In this document: positions 1 through 7,461 of the stretch, one piece after another | Position numbering within the stretch: position 1 is the stretch's first letter | Layout: each line of letters opens with the position of its first letter | From: an uncultured Collinsella sp. | GTDB lineage: Bacteria > Actinomycetota > Coriobacteriia > Coriobacteriales > Coriobacteriaceae | NCBI GenBank assembly: GCA_900544225.1 | Contig: UQUD01000025.1 | Coordinates: forward strand, 1-21,520 | Reading direction: 5' to 3' | DNA: 21,520 bases | Position numbers and translations under genes: made by a program | The notes under the pieces: model-generated | Database searches by the model: none | What the model saw: only the letters and a program-made list of their open reading frames with translations | Told to the model about the DNA's origin: nothing

Positions 1-6
1 CAAGAC

Positions 7-29
7 GGAAAGCACATTAAGTGCTTTCC
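7..29. terminator. Short perfect hairpin, possible terminator of a gene left of the window
   Basis: GGAAAGCAC (7-15) and GTGCTTTCC (21-29) form a perfect 9-bp stem with a 5-base loop, followed by TTT on the plus strand. The U-run is short, so this is a weak plus-strand terminator candidate for an unseen gene. From here to 202 I find no gene I can support: the open frames in the stretch have no convincing start site or family features. Smaller imperfect inverted repeats lie around 118-170. Confidence 0.35.
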
Positions 30-202
30 TTTGCGTGCGGAACTCGCGACAAACTCAACCCGCGCCAGCCGGCCCCGGAGACCCTCCCTGCCGTCACTTG
101 CTTCAAAGACTTTGTTCCTCGCCGCTTCCGCGGCTCGAGGTCCCCGTTCTCCTCGGCGGGGTTGTCTAAGATTGTTGTTGAACTTCGGCCTTTGGCTCAA
201 AG

Positions 203-237
203 AAAAACGGGGGATGCGATCTGCATCCCCCGTTTTT
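203..237 (-). terminator. Intrinsic terminator after the phosphoesterase gene
   Basis: AAAAACGGGGGATGC (203-217) and GCATCCCCCGTTTTT (223-237) are perfect inverted repeats around a 5-base loop. On the minus strand this is a GC-rich stem followed by TTTTT, placed 8 bases past the stop codon of the phosphoesterase. Because the A/T flanks are symmetric it could also stop plus-strand transcription arriving from the left. Confidence 0.85.
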
Positions 238-244
238 GTTGCAC

Positions 245-712
245 CTACTCTAGGTCAATAAATTTGATGCTCAGAATCTTGCCGTCCTTGACGAGCATTC
301 TGGCCATGGTGGGGCCTCGGGTGCCTCTTGGATAGCTGGCACTGCCTGGGTTGAGGACCAGGCAGCGACCCACTTGGGCTTCTTTGGTTACGTGGGTGTG
401 ACCGTTGATAGCTACGTCCACGGATCCCACCGGGAGGTCTTCACGGTAGTGGGCTACGGCGAACTTGAGGCCTTCGTAGGTAAAGAGCGCCAAGCGGTCC
501 ACATCGGGGCCGTAGTCGCGGTAGTAGTCGTTATTACCCAGCACCGCTCGCACGGGGGCGATGGTGCGCAGGTGTTCGTAGTCCATCTCCGACGTAAGGT
601 CGCCGGCATGGATAATCAGATCCGCACCCTTAAGCTCGTCCAGGAGCGCAGGCGAAAGATAGCCGTGGGTGTCCGAGATAATGTCGATACGCTTGGCGCT
701 TGCACTGTTCAT
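245..712 (-). CDS. YfcE/MJ0936-type metallophosphoesterase
   Basis: A 155-residue cytoplasmic protein of the small calcineurin-like phosphoesterase family, which hydrolyses phosphate mono- or diesters using two metal ions. The full set of metal-site motifs is present: SDTHG (13-17), HAGD (35-38), GNND (59-62), NGHTH (103-107) and NPGS (121-124). Length is normal for the family. ATG at 712 is chosen because GGAAGGGA lies a few bases upstream; a longer frame reaching 751 would run into the preceding terminator. It stands alone between two terminators, so it is probably transcribed by itself. The physiological substrate cannot be told from the sequence. Confidence 0.9.
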   Translation of the reverse strand: MNSASAKRIDIISDTHGYLSPALLDELKGADLIIHAGDLTSEMDYEHLRTIAPVRAVLGNNDYYRDYGPDVDRLALFTYEGLKFAVAHYREDLPVGSVDVAINGHTHVTKEAQVGRCLVLNPGSASYPRGTRGPTMARMLVKDGKILSIKFIDLE

Positions 713-749
713 GGGATCCCTTCCGCAAAAAGATTTGGTGCATTCATGC

Positions 750-799
750 AAAAAGCCCCACGGCTCCGCAGACGATTTTGGTCTACAGGGCTGCGGGGC
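750..799 (-). terminator. Intrinsic terminator after the first LytTR regulator
   Basis: GCCCC (755-759) pairs with GGGGC (795-799). Inside, 761-766 pairs with 788-793 apart from G-U pairs, giving an interrupted stem of about 11 bp; on the minus strand it is followed by TTTTT (750-754). It sits 8 bases past the regulator stop and separates that operon from the phosphoesterase gene. A small palindrome, TGCATTCATGCA, abuts it at 739-750. Confidence 0.7.
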
Positions 800-806
800 C
801 GGTGTA

Positions 807-1523
807 CTAGAGGCTCAGGGCCTTTTTGAGCGGTACGACGCGACGGCGCGAAACCGGTACGCGTTCGTCGACGCCCGTAATACCCAGCTGGATAGCGCCC
901 GAGGGAACCGTCTCGACGTCGGTGACACACGCCAAGTTGACGATATAGCGGCGGTGAACGCGGAAGAAGCCAAAGTCGCAGAGCTTGGCCTCGAACTGTG
1001 CCAGCGAGGTCGTGGACAAAAAGCGGTCATCGACCGTATAAATACAGGAGTAATCGTCCTTGGCCATAATAAAGCGAATGTCGTCCACGGGGATGAGGAC
1101 CTTGCGGCCGCCCTTTTCCACCGGGATGCGCTCGATGGTCACCTTGCTGTCCGTGACAGGCTTGGCGCGTTGCATAACCTTATCGATCGCTCGATCCAGG
1201 CGAGCCTCCTCGACCGGCTTCATCAGATAGTCGACGGCATCCACATCAAACGCCTCGACCGCATGATCGCTGTACGCGGTTACGAATACGATCGCCGGCG
1301 GATTCTTGAGCTTATGCAGTGCCTCGGCAAGTTGCAGACCCGAAGCGCCAGGCATCGAGATATCGAGGAACACAACATCGACGCGGCTCTCCATAAGCAT
1401 CTCGATAGCGGAGCGAACGCTCGACGCTTCTGTGATCGTGCCGATCTTGCCCGTCTGCTCGAGCAAGAAGCGAAGTTCCGAACGGGCCGGGGCCTCATCA
1501 TCCACAATCATCGCACGCAGCAT
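807..1523 (-). CDS. LytTR-family response regulator (first pair)
   Basis: A 238-residue regulator with an N-terminal receiver domain (about 1-120) and a C-terminal LytTR DNA-binding domain (about 135-235). The receiver has the acidic pair D8/D9, the phosphoacceptor D54 in FLDISMPG, T82 and K102 in MKPVE. The LytTR part shows the typical FFRVHRRYIVNL stretch and ends in VPVSRRR. LytTR proteins bind short direct repeats upstream of their targets. The ATG at 1523 has AAAGG about 10 bases upstream; an in-frame TTG at 1544 is less likely. It lies 72 bases after the sensor kinase gene and is probably its partner, at the end of a glycosyltransferase-kinase-regulator operon closed by a terminator. 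Confidence 0.93.
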   Translation of the reverse strand: MLRAMIVDDEAPARSELRFLLEQTGKIGTITEASSVRSAIEMLMESRVDVVFLDISMPGASGLQLAEALHKLKNPPAIVFVTAYSDHAVEAFDVDAVDYLMKPVEEARLDRAIDKVMQRAKPVTDSKVTIERIPVEKGGRKVLIPVDDIRFIMAKDDYSCIYTVDDRFLSTTSLAQFEAKLCDFGFFRVHRRYIVNLACVTDVETVPSGAIQLGITGVDERVPVSRRRVVPLKKALSL

Positions 1524-1595
1524 AGGGATAAAACCTTTCGTCAACTAACTACGTCGGGCATCCGCCAACTAGCGTTAAACCCGTAACCTATCATT

Positions 1596-2936
1596 CTACT
1601 CTTGAATGTCGAAGATGCTCTCCGACAAATCGAGATGCAGGAGCACTTTAGCGCCCTTGCCCGGAGCCGATTCGACGCGTGTATAAGAGTGCGGTCCATA
1701 AAAGCGATGGATGCGCTCCGAAATATTGTGCATGGCCACACCGGCGCCGCCGCCCTGCGGGGAGCTGGCGTCGGGACGGGCGGAGCGTTCGTCAAACAGT
1801 CTGGCAGCGGTGCCTTCGTCCATGCCCACGCCGTTATCGGCGACCACAATCAAAATCGCATCTTCGCCATCCCTGTGGACCGACACGTCGATCATCAGTG
1901 CATCGTCGCCCATACCATGGCGCACGGCATTCTCGACGATTGGCTGGATTACAAATGCCGGCACCAGCGTGTCCTCGACGTCCTCGGACACGTCGAAGGT
2001 CGCCAGCACGCGATCCTCGCCAAAGCGCGCCTTCTCAAACGTCAGGTAGCGCTTGGTCTGCGCGACCTCGCGCGACACGGGAATGAGCGAGCCCGAATTG
2101 TCGAGCGTGGCGCGATAGAACGAGGAGAACTCGCGCAGCAGCTCGCGGGCGCGCAGCGGATCGGTACGCGTAAACGACGCGATGGTGTTGAGCGTGTTGA
2201 ACAGAAAATGCGGGTTGATCTGCGCCTGCAGGGCACGCACCTCGGCACGGGCCGTGAGCTCCTTTTGCACCTCGAGCTCGTGGATGGCGAGCTGCGTGGA
2301 CAGGATCTCGGCAAAACCCGAGGCAAGCGCGTACTGAGTGCGGTCGACGGCACGCGGGGTCTTGTAGTAGAACTTGAGCGTGCCGACGGTGCGGTCGCCC
2401 ACCTTGATAGGAGCGATGATACCGGCAGGAACATGGTTGTGCGAGCCATCCGAGCCCACCACGTCCACCACACGGTTGAACGACTGGACGATACCGTGCT
2501 CGATGACGTAGCGCGTGGCAAGTGTGTGGATGGGCGAATCGGGCAGCAGCTTTTCCTCAAACTCGCCCGCGCAGGCCAGCACGTTGCTCTCGTCGGTGAT
2601 GGCAACCGTCATAGCACGCGTCTCGGGCAAAATGCGCTGGCACACCAGACGCGCCGACTCCTGCGTCAGACCGCCTTTGATGTCCTCGAGCATGGCAGAG
2701 GCCACCGAGAGCGTCTCTTCGGTGTACTGCGAACGCACCGAATCGGGATTGAGCGTCAAATAGATAAAAATGCACAGAAAGATGCACAGCAGTGCGCAGG
2801 CGACCACGGTCGCGATCGGCTCGATTCCAGTCGCCAGGGCAAAAATAAAGTACACCAGCACGCAAATGGCGCAGACAACGGCGATCACGCGAAAGATTGA
2901 TATTGAATTATCGCGCTGGGCGCGGCGGTCGATCAT
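1596..2936 (-). CDS. LytS-like membrane sensor histidine kinase (first pair)
   Basis: A 446-residue sensor kinase. Two hydrophobic segments near residues 13-35 and 40-62 anchor it in the membrane. A GAF-like region at about 75-215 follows, then a His_kinase (PF06580-type) segment with the phosphoacceptor H243 in NPHFLFNTLN, and an ATPase domain with N336 (QPIVENAVRHG), DNGVGMD (367-373) and a glycine-rich loop near 395-400. This layout belongs to the LytS/YehU group that works with LytTR regulators, although the multi-helix 5TM-LYT sensor is absent. The ATG at 2936 overlaps the TGA of the upstream glycosyltransferase (ATGA), which implies translational coupling. The signal sensed is unknown; a small ligand in the GAF-like region is a guess. 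Confidence 0.92.
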   Translation of the reverse strand: MIDRRAQRDNSISIFRVIAVVCAICVLVYFIFALATGIEPIATVVACALLCIFLCIFIYLTLNPDSVRSQYTEETLSVASAMLEDIKGGLTQESARLVCQRILPETRAMTVAITDESNVLACAGEFEEKLLPDSPIHTLATRYVIEHGIVQSFNRVVDVVGSDGSHNHVPAGIIAPIKVGDRTVGTLKFYYKTPRAVDRTQYALASGFAEILSTQLAIHELEVQKELTARAEVRALQAQINPHFLFNTLNTIASFTRTDPLRARELLREFSSFYRATLDNSGSLIPVSREVAQTKRYLTFEKARFGEDRVLATFDVSEDVEDTLVPAFVIQPIVENAVRHGMGDDALMIDVSVHRDGEDAILIVVADNGVGMDEGTAARLFDERSARPDASSPQGGGAGVAMHNISERIHRFYGPHSYTRVESAPGKGAKVLLHLDLSESIFDIQE

Positions 2937-4120
2937 TCAGTCCCCTCCAGGATGCTGGTCAGTTGTGCGTCGTGCCAGAGCCCGTCCATGATCTTGGGCC
3001 AGAAGCTCTGGAAACGCAGGTAGCTTGCGGCGTTTTGGCGCGCGTAGGTCTTGGCCTCGTCAATACCGTGACGCCAAATGCGCAGGTATCCCTCGTGCTC
3101 GCGGGTAAACATGCTGCGGACCATGGCGGTTTTGCGCACGCGGTCGTCGAGCTCGCGCGAAATCCACGGGCCCGGATAGGGCATGAGCGACGCGGCCGTG
3201 ACGGGAACGAGCTCCTGCTGGTGCGCGGCAAACGTCAGCTTGGCACGCTCGTAGTACCAACGGTACACATCCTGCATAAAGCGCGGCGAGCGCTTCTCGG
3301 ACTCGGGCGGCAGGTGACGAACGACCCACTCGTTGTCAAACCACACGTCGTAGCCAAACATGCGCATATTAAAGAGGTAATCTAGGTCCTCGCCTCGGGT
3401 GATAAACGGGTCAAACGCCACACGGGTAAAGGCGCGGGCATGAAGCGCCACAAGGCCGCCGCACACGTAGTTTGAACGCGAAATACGGGTGCCCGAGAGC
3501 GCCTTTTTCATCCAGCGATTAAACTCGATGCGTTTGGTCCACCAACGATGGCAAATGCCCACCTTGTCTGTGGGCGCCAACGGCGATCCGTCTCGATCGT
3601 AAAAGTAACCGCTCTTAACCAAAATCGGCAGGCCTTGACGCGTCTGCTGGCCCAGTGCATAGGTCGCGCGCTTCATAAAGTCGGCATCGATAACGGTCTC
3701 GTCGTCATCCAAAAAGACAACGGCATCGTGGCCGAGCACCGCAGCGCAGGCAAGCCCCATATTGCGAATGGCGCCGTATCCGCGCAGACTCACGCACTCG
3801 CCCGAGCCCTTGGGAGCAATCTGCGCCACACGGTCGGCGATACGCGATGCCTGGTTGTTGGTAACCACGGTGACCTTGAGCGTAGGGTGCGCGTCGACGA
3901 TTTCGTGGACGCGCTTCGACACATCAGCCGTGACCGAGATGGGGCAGACCACCAAAAGGATAATCCTCGGAATGTCGCGCACCTGCTCGAGCGAGGCCAG
4001 GCAGCGGTCGAGCTCGGGATTGGTGGCGTTGAGCTTCGTCGAGTGGTCATAGACGCCGGGAGCGTTTGCATGGGCCTCGTCGTCTGCCCAATATGTTGGA
4101 ATCACAACCGTGGCGTTCAT
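2933..4120 (-). CDS. Family 2 glycosyltransferase-like protein
   Basis: A 395-residue soluble protein with a GT-A nucleotide-sugar fold signature. The N-terminal strand is TVVIPTY (4-10); GYGAIRNMGLA (114-124) is followed by VVFLDDDETV, with the metal-binding DDD at 138-140, and a catalytic-type RGEDLDY (242-248). No membrane segment is evident. The C-terminal part after about 270 is rich in W, Y and R and I do not recognise it. The ATG at 4120 is preceded by a very strong AGGGAGGGAAGG site. It is first in an operon with a LytS-type kinase (4-base overlap) and LytTR regulator. Donor and acceptor are unknown; cell-surface glycan work is plausible. A terminator-like hairpin sits immediately upstream of the ribosome binding site. 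Confidence 0.8.
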   Translation of the reverse strand: MNATVVIPTYWADDEAHANAPGVYDHSTKLNATNPELDRCLASLEQVRDIPRIILLVVCPISVTADVSKRVHEIVDAHPTLKVTVVTNNQASRIADRVAQIAPKGSGECVSLRGYGAIRNMGLACAAVLGHDAVVFLDDDETVIDADFMKRATYALGQQTRQGLPILVKSGYFYDRDGSPLAPTDKVGICHRWWTKRIEFNRWMKKALSGTRISRSNYVCGGLVALHARAFTRVAFDPFITRGEDLDYLFNMRMFGYDVWFDNEWVVRHLPPESEKRSPRFMQDVYRWYYERAKLTFAAHQQELVPVTAASLMPYPGPWISRELDDRVRKTAMVRSMFTREHEGYLRIWRHGIDEAKTYARQNAASYLRFQSFWPKIMDGLWHDAQLTSILEGTE

Positions 4121-4140
4121 GCCTTCCCTCCCTGCAACAC

Positions 4141-4176
4141 AAAAACGGGGCGCCGCCAAACACAGGCGACGCCCCG
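4141..4176 (-). terminator. Terminator after the MFS gene, or leader attenuator of the glycosyltransferase operon
   Basis: CGGGGCGCCGCC (4146-4157) and GGCGACGCCCCG (4165-4176) form a 12-bp stem with one mismatch; minus-strand TTTTT follows at 4141-4145. It would end transcription of the MFS gene (stop at 4291). Only 20 bases separate the U-run from the glycosyltransferase ATG, so that gene's promoter must lie upstream of or within the hairpin. A possible -10 (TATGAT on the minus strand, plus positions 4193-4198) would place the hairpin at the very start of the transcript. No good -35 is visible. Confidence 0.75.
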
Positions 4177-4290
4177 CGACCTAGCTGATTCCATCATACC
4201 CACTTGGGCAAATCATTGCTCGCAAGTCGCAATGTTTATTGCGGATAACCCCAAAAGAGTACCGCGGACAGGCCCAATAGCCGCTCGCTC

Positions 4291-5550
4291 CTATGCGGTC
4301 TGCTCTGCCGCCTGAGTCATGCGGGACAGGCGAACCAGCAGCATAAAGCCAACGATCAGCAGCACGCCAATGGAAAGGACGCCCAGCGACGGGTTGCCGG
4401 TCAGCGAGGTGACGACCGACACCAGGAAGGTGCCCATCACGCTTGCATAACGACCAAAGATGTCAAAGAAGCCGTAGTACTCGTTGGACTTTTCCTTGGG
4501 GATAATGCGGCCAAAGTAGCTACGGCTGAGCGCTTGCACGCCGCCCTGGAACAGGCCGACCATAATGGCAAGCACCCAGAATTCGAAGGCGGTCTTTAGG
4601 AAGAATGCGGCGAACAGCACAATGCCCATGTAGGCGGCGACGGCCACCAGGATCATGTTGAGCGTGCCCACGCGTCCGGCGAGCTTGCCGTAGATGATGG
4701 CAGACGGAAAGGCCACAAACTGCGTAACGAGCAGCGCCAGCACCAGCTGGGTCGAGTCGATGCCTAAAGCCGAGCCGTAGCTGGTAGCCATGGAAATGAC
4801 CGTGTGGACGCCATCGATATAGAAGAAGAACGCGATCATGTAGACCAGCACGGTCTTGTTGTGGGCGATCTCGCGCATGGTGTGTCCGACCTCGGAGAAC
4901 ACACCGCCCACGATGTGGCCGATGGTGTCCTCGGGACCGCGCTCGCGACCGTACTTTTGCTTATAGGTGCGAATGAGCGGCAGGGTAAAGATGAGCCACC
5001 AGGCACCAGTGATGATAAACGACAGACGCGTTGCCAGCATGGTGGGGACGCCAAGAGCGGGGCCACCCATGATGAGCGCCAGGCAGATGATGAACGGCAC
5101 GGTGGAACCGATGTAGCCCCAGGCATAGCCCGAGCTGGACACGGCGTCCATGCGCTCGTCGGTGGTAATGTCGGGCAGCATGGCGTCGTAGAACGTCATA
5201 GAAGAGTTAAGGCCGATGGTGCACAGCACGTACACGGTCAAAAATGCCATGGCGGACATTGGGATAGCCTGCGCCAGGCAAAGAACCAGGCCCGTGAGGA
5301 AGAAGCCCAAGAAGAACTTAATCTTGTTGCCGGCGTAATCGGCAAGCGCGCCCAGAATGGGCATGAGCATGGCAATGACCAGCGAGGCGATCGTCTGAGC
5401 GTTGCCCCAAGCGACCACCAGGTCTGCCGAAGAAGCACCGGTATTGATTGCATTGAAGTAGATGGGCACCACCGAGGTATTGAGCAGCACGAGGGCCGAG
5501 TTGCCCACATCGTACATAACCCAGTTACGCTCGAGCTTGGTGTATTTCAT
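4291..5550 (-). CDS. MFS transporter, UMF1/Atg22-like
   Basis: A 419-residue integral membrane protein with about 12 hydrophobic segments. The N-terminus ERNWVMYDVGNSA (7-19) closely resembles the WxxYDxANSA signature of the UMF1 (Atg22-like) branch of the major facilitator superfamily. A cytoplasmic loop with charged residues (KQKYGRERGPEDT, around the protein middle) fits the central loop of a 12-TM MFS carrier. The ATG at 5550 has AAGGGG about 8 bases upstream. It is a single gene 101 bases downstream of the phospholipase-like gene and ends at a terminator. Substrates of bacterial UMF1 proteins are largely unknown, so none is assigned. Confidence 0.85.
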   Translation of the reverse strand: MKYTKLERNWVMYDVGNSALVLLNTSVVPIYFNAINTGASSADLVVAWGNAQTIASLVIAMLMPILGALADYAGNKIKFFLGFFLTGLVLCLAQAIPMSAMAFLTVYVLCTIGLNSSMTFYDAMLPDITTDERMDAVSSSGYAWGYIGSTVPFIICLALIMGGPALGVPTMLATRLSFIITGAWWLIFTLPLIRTYKQKYGRERGPEDTIGHIVGGVFSEVGHTMREIAHNKTVLVYMIAFFFYIDGVHTVISMATSYGSALGIDSTQLVLALLVTQFVAFPSAIIYGKLAGRVGTLNMILVAVAAYMGIVLFAAFFLKTAFEFWVLAIMVGLFQGGVQALSRSYFGRIIPKEKSNEYYGFFDIFGRYASVMGTFLVSVVTSLTGNPSLGVLSIGVLLIVGFMLLVRLSRMTQAAEQTA

Positions 5551-5651
5551 GGACAGGGCCCCTTCGTATTCGCCCGATATGCAGTTAGTTCATCGTACCC
5601 CAATTGGCCAGAAGCGCCGGTAAGGATTCGGCAAAGGGGCACGCACGAGCC

Positions 5652-6596
5652 CTACTCCTCGCGGTCGAACTCTTCGTCGGCGCCGAGCACGCGACCGCTG
5701 TAATTGACGTGGTTGGTCACGGCTTCCATATCGCCGGTCTCGATAAAGCGGGCGACGGTGAGCTCGTAATCGAGCAGTGCGCGGTCAAAGACCTCGGGGA
5801 AGCTCTCGGTCGAGATTTCATCGGTAAAGGGGCTTTTCCATGCCAAGTGGCCCAGGTTGCCGGTACGCTCGGGCAGCTCGGTCGTCACGCGGTGCGCAAG
5901 GCCGTCGAGCAGCGAATAATCGTGCACCAAGCCCTCGAGCAGGGCAATCGCGCGCGTCTTGGCCGAACCGGCCGGCTCGATAGTGCGGTAGAGCAGCTGC
6001 ATGTCTGCTACGGCGCCGCCGTACTCCCCCACCGGGATATCGATGCCGTACACGCGTCCGGCAACATAGCTCATCAGCACGCCGGCAACGCGATTGATGC
6101 GGTCGGTAGTGACGATCTCGCCCGCCGGCGGATAATCCTCGACCGTTGCCCCATCGCGCTTGAGCTGCAGCATCAGCACGTCCAGGTCGCTTTCGAGCAC
6201 GGCATGAACTTGACTGCCCGAAGCCTCGAGCTCGGGATCGGACTCGACAATGCCAAACTGCTGCTCGTAGACAAAGGGATGGGCATTGCGATCGAGCACA
6301 TAGTGCGACAGCAGGCCCAGCGCAAAGGCGCGACCCAGATTGGCATCGCGCGGCTGCAGGTGTGACACGCCGTCGCGCAGGCACGAGAACTGGCGCGACA
6401 TGCGCGAGCGGTGCATGACCTGCGCCAGCAGCGTGCAGTCGGAAACACGCGGTGTCAGAATGTGAAAGAAGAACGGGTCGGGGCCTTGGTTGCCCAAGAT
6501 AAAGGCAATGCGCTCTTCATCGGACGTGATGACGCCCTGTGGAAGACGGTCGATGCTTTCCTCGCCAAACAGATGATGGGTGATAAGCGCGGGCAT
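5652..6596 (-). CDS. Zinc-dependent phospholipase C family protein
   Basis: A 314-residue protein resembling the Zn_dep_PLPC family (PF00882). It begins MPALITHHLFGEE with no signal peptide, and carries GNQGPDPFFFH (35-45), the helix LLSHYVLDRNAHPFVYE with H98, D102 and H106, and HAVLESDLD (H131, E135), which match the His/Asp/Glu metal ligands of that family. Unlike secreted clostridial phospholipase C it lacks an export signal, so it is probably an intracellular metal-dependent hydrolase of unknown substrate. The ATG at 6596 has GAAAGGA six to seven bases upstream; a GTG at 6626 would put that site inside the frame. It is probably transcribed from its own promoter. Confidence 0.85.
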   Translation of the reverse strand: MPALITHHLFGEESIDRLPQGVITSDEERIAFILGNQGPDPFFFHILTPRVSDCTLLAQVMHRSRMSRQFSCLRDGVSHLQPRDANLGRAFALGLLSHYVLDRNAHPFVYEQQFGIVESDPELEASGSQVHAVLESDLDVLMLQLKRDGATVEDYPPAGEIVTTDRINRVAGVLMSYVAGRVYGIDIPVGEYGGAVADMQLLYRTIEPAGSAKTRAIALLEGLVHDYSLLDGLAHRVTTELPERTGNLGHLAWKSPFTDEISTESFPEVFDRALLDYELTVARFIETGDMEAVTNHVNYSGRVLGADEEFDREE

Positions 6597-6628
6597 AATG
6601 ATCCTTTCGATTTCATTCGATGCCACCC

Positions 6629-6655
6629 ATTATGCCCACCGCGCGCCCATGCCAA
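6629..6655 (-). promoter_or_regulatory. Candidate sigma70 promoter of the phospholipase-like gene
   Basis: Read on the minus strand, TTGGCA (6650-6655) and CATAAT (6629-6634) each match the consensus hexamers at five of six positions, with a 15-base spacer that is slightly short. Transcription would begin near 6621, about 25 bases before the ATG at 6596, leaving room for the GAAAGGA site. This is a motif match only. Confidence 0.35.
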
Positions 6656-6688
6656 ACCTGCGATGGTAAACGACGGCATGCAGACCGT

Positions 6689-7423
6689 CTACGCAAGCCC
6701 CAAGTGTGCTTTAACCTCGGCGGCACGACGACGGGACACCGGCACCGTCGAGTTCACGCGGTCGAGCCTGAGCTCCATCAACCCCGTGGAGCCAATCTCA
6801 ACATTGTGCACGTCTTCCAAATTGACCAGGTAGCTGCGATGAACGCGAATAAAGCCCTCGGAGTCCAGGCGACGCTCGAGCGAAGAGATCGACTCATTGA
6901 TCAGGTACGTTCCCTCGGCGCAGATGGCGTTGCAAAAATCGGCGCGCGCCTCAAAGTAGCAGACGTCTGCGGCGGGAATGAACACCTTTTTGCCCCCGCG
7001 GTCCACCGTCAGACGCAAAGGCTGGCGCGGAGCATGGATAACACGACGGGCACCCAAGGCTGTCTCGATCTTGTCGAGTGCCTTTGACAGGCGTGCGTCC
7101 TCGACCGGCTTGACGACATAGTCGACCGCATCGAGGTTATACGCATCGGCGGCAAATTCGGCAAACGCCGTCACAAACACCACGACCGGCGGCGTCTTTA
7201 GGTTCTGCAGCGTCTCGGCAAGCTCAATTCCCGAGCGACCGGGCATGGTAATGTCTAAAAACAGCACGTCGGGCTTGTTCGACAGAATCGACTCCACGGC
7301 TTCGGTGACATTGCCCGCCTCGGCAATCTGACCCACACGCGCATCCTTTTCCAACAGATAGCGTAGCTCAGCCCTAATGGGAGGCTCGTCATCAACCACC
7401 AAGATGTTCCAGCCTTCGGACAT
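6689..7423 (-). CDS. LytTR-family response regulator (second pair)
   Basis: A 244-residue paralogue of the regulator at 807-1523 with the same plan. The receiver domain contains D11/D12, phosphoacceptor D57 in FLDITMPG, T85 and K105 in VKPVE. The LytTR domain starts around 138 and contains FIRVHRSYLVNL and the terminal VPVSRRR. The ATG at 7423 is preceded by AGAGGGGAAG at good spacing. It lies 38 bases after the second sensor kinase and is surely its partner. No clear terminator follows before the phospholipase-like gene 92 bases downstream, though that gene has a candidate promoter of its own. Confidence 0.93.
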   Translation of the reverse strand: MSEGWNILVVDDEPPIRAELRYLLEKDARVGQIAEAGNVTEAVESILSNKPDVLFLDITMPGRSGIELAETLQNLKTPPVVVFVTAFAEFAADAYNLDAVDYVVKPVEDARLSKALDKIETALGARRVIHAPRQPLRLTVDRGGKKVFIPAADVCYFEARADFCNAICAEGTYLINESISSLERRLDSEGFIRVHRSYLVNLEDVHNVEIGSTGLMELRLDRVNSTVPVSRRRAAEVKAHLGLA

Positions 7424-7461
7424 ATGTGCTTCCCCTCTTTTTCTCTCAATCCAACCGCGTG

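Noticed and set aside
21..335. Small plus-strand open frame of about 104 codons at the left end
   Set aside because: It crosses the strong terminator at 203-237 and overlaps the phosphoesterase 3' end; no ribosome site or family resemblance could be shown.
1602..2900. Long plus-strand open frame opposite the first sensor kinase
   Set aside because: It is antisense to a kinase with all family motifs, shows low-complexity H/R/G-rich translation and no family signature. It arises from codon bias in the true gene.
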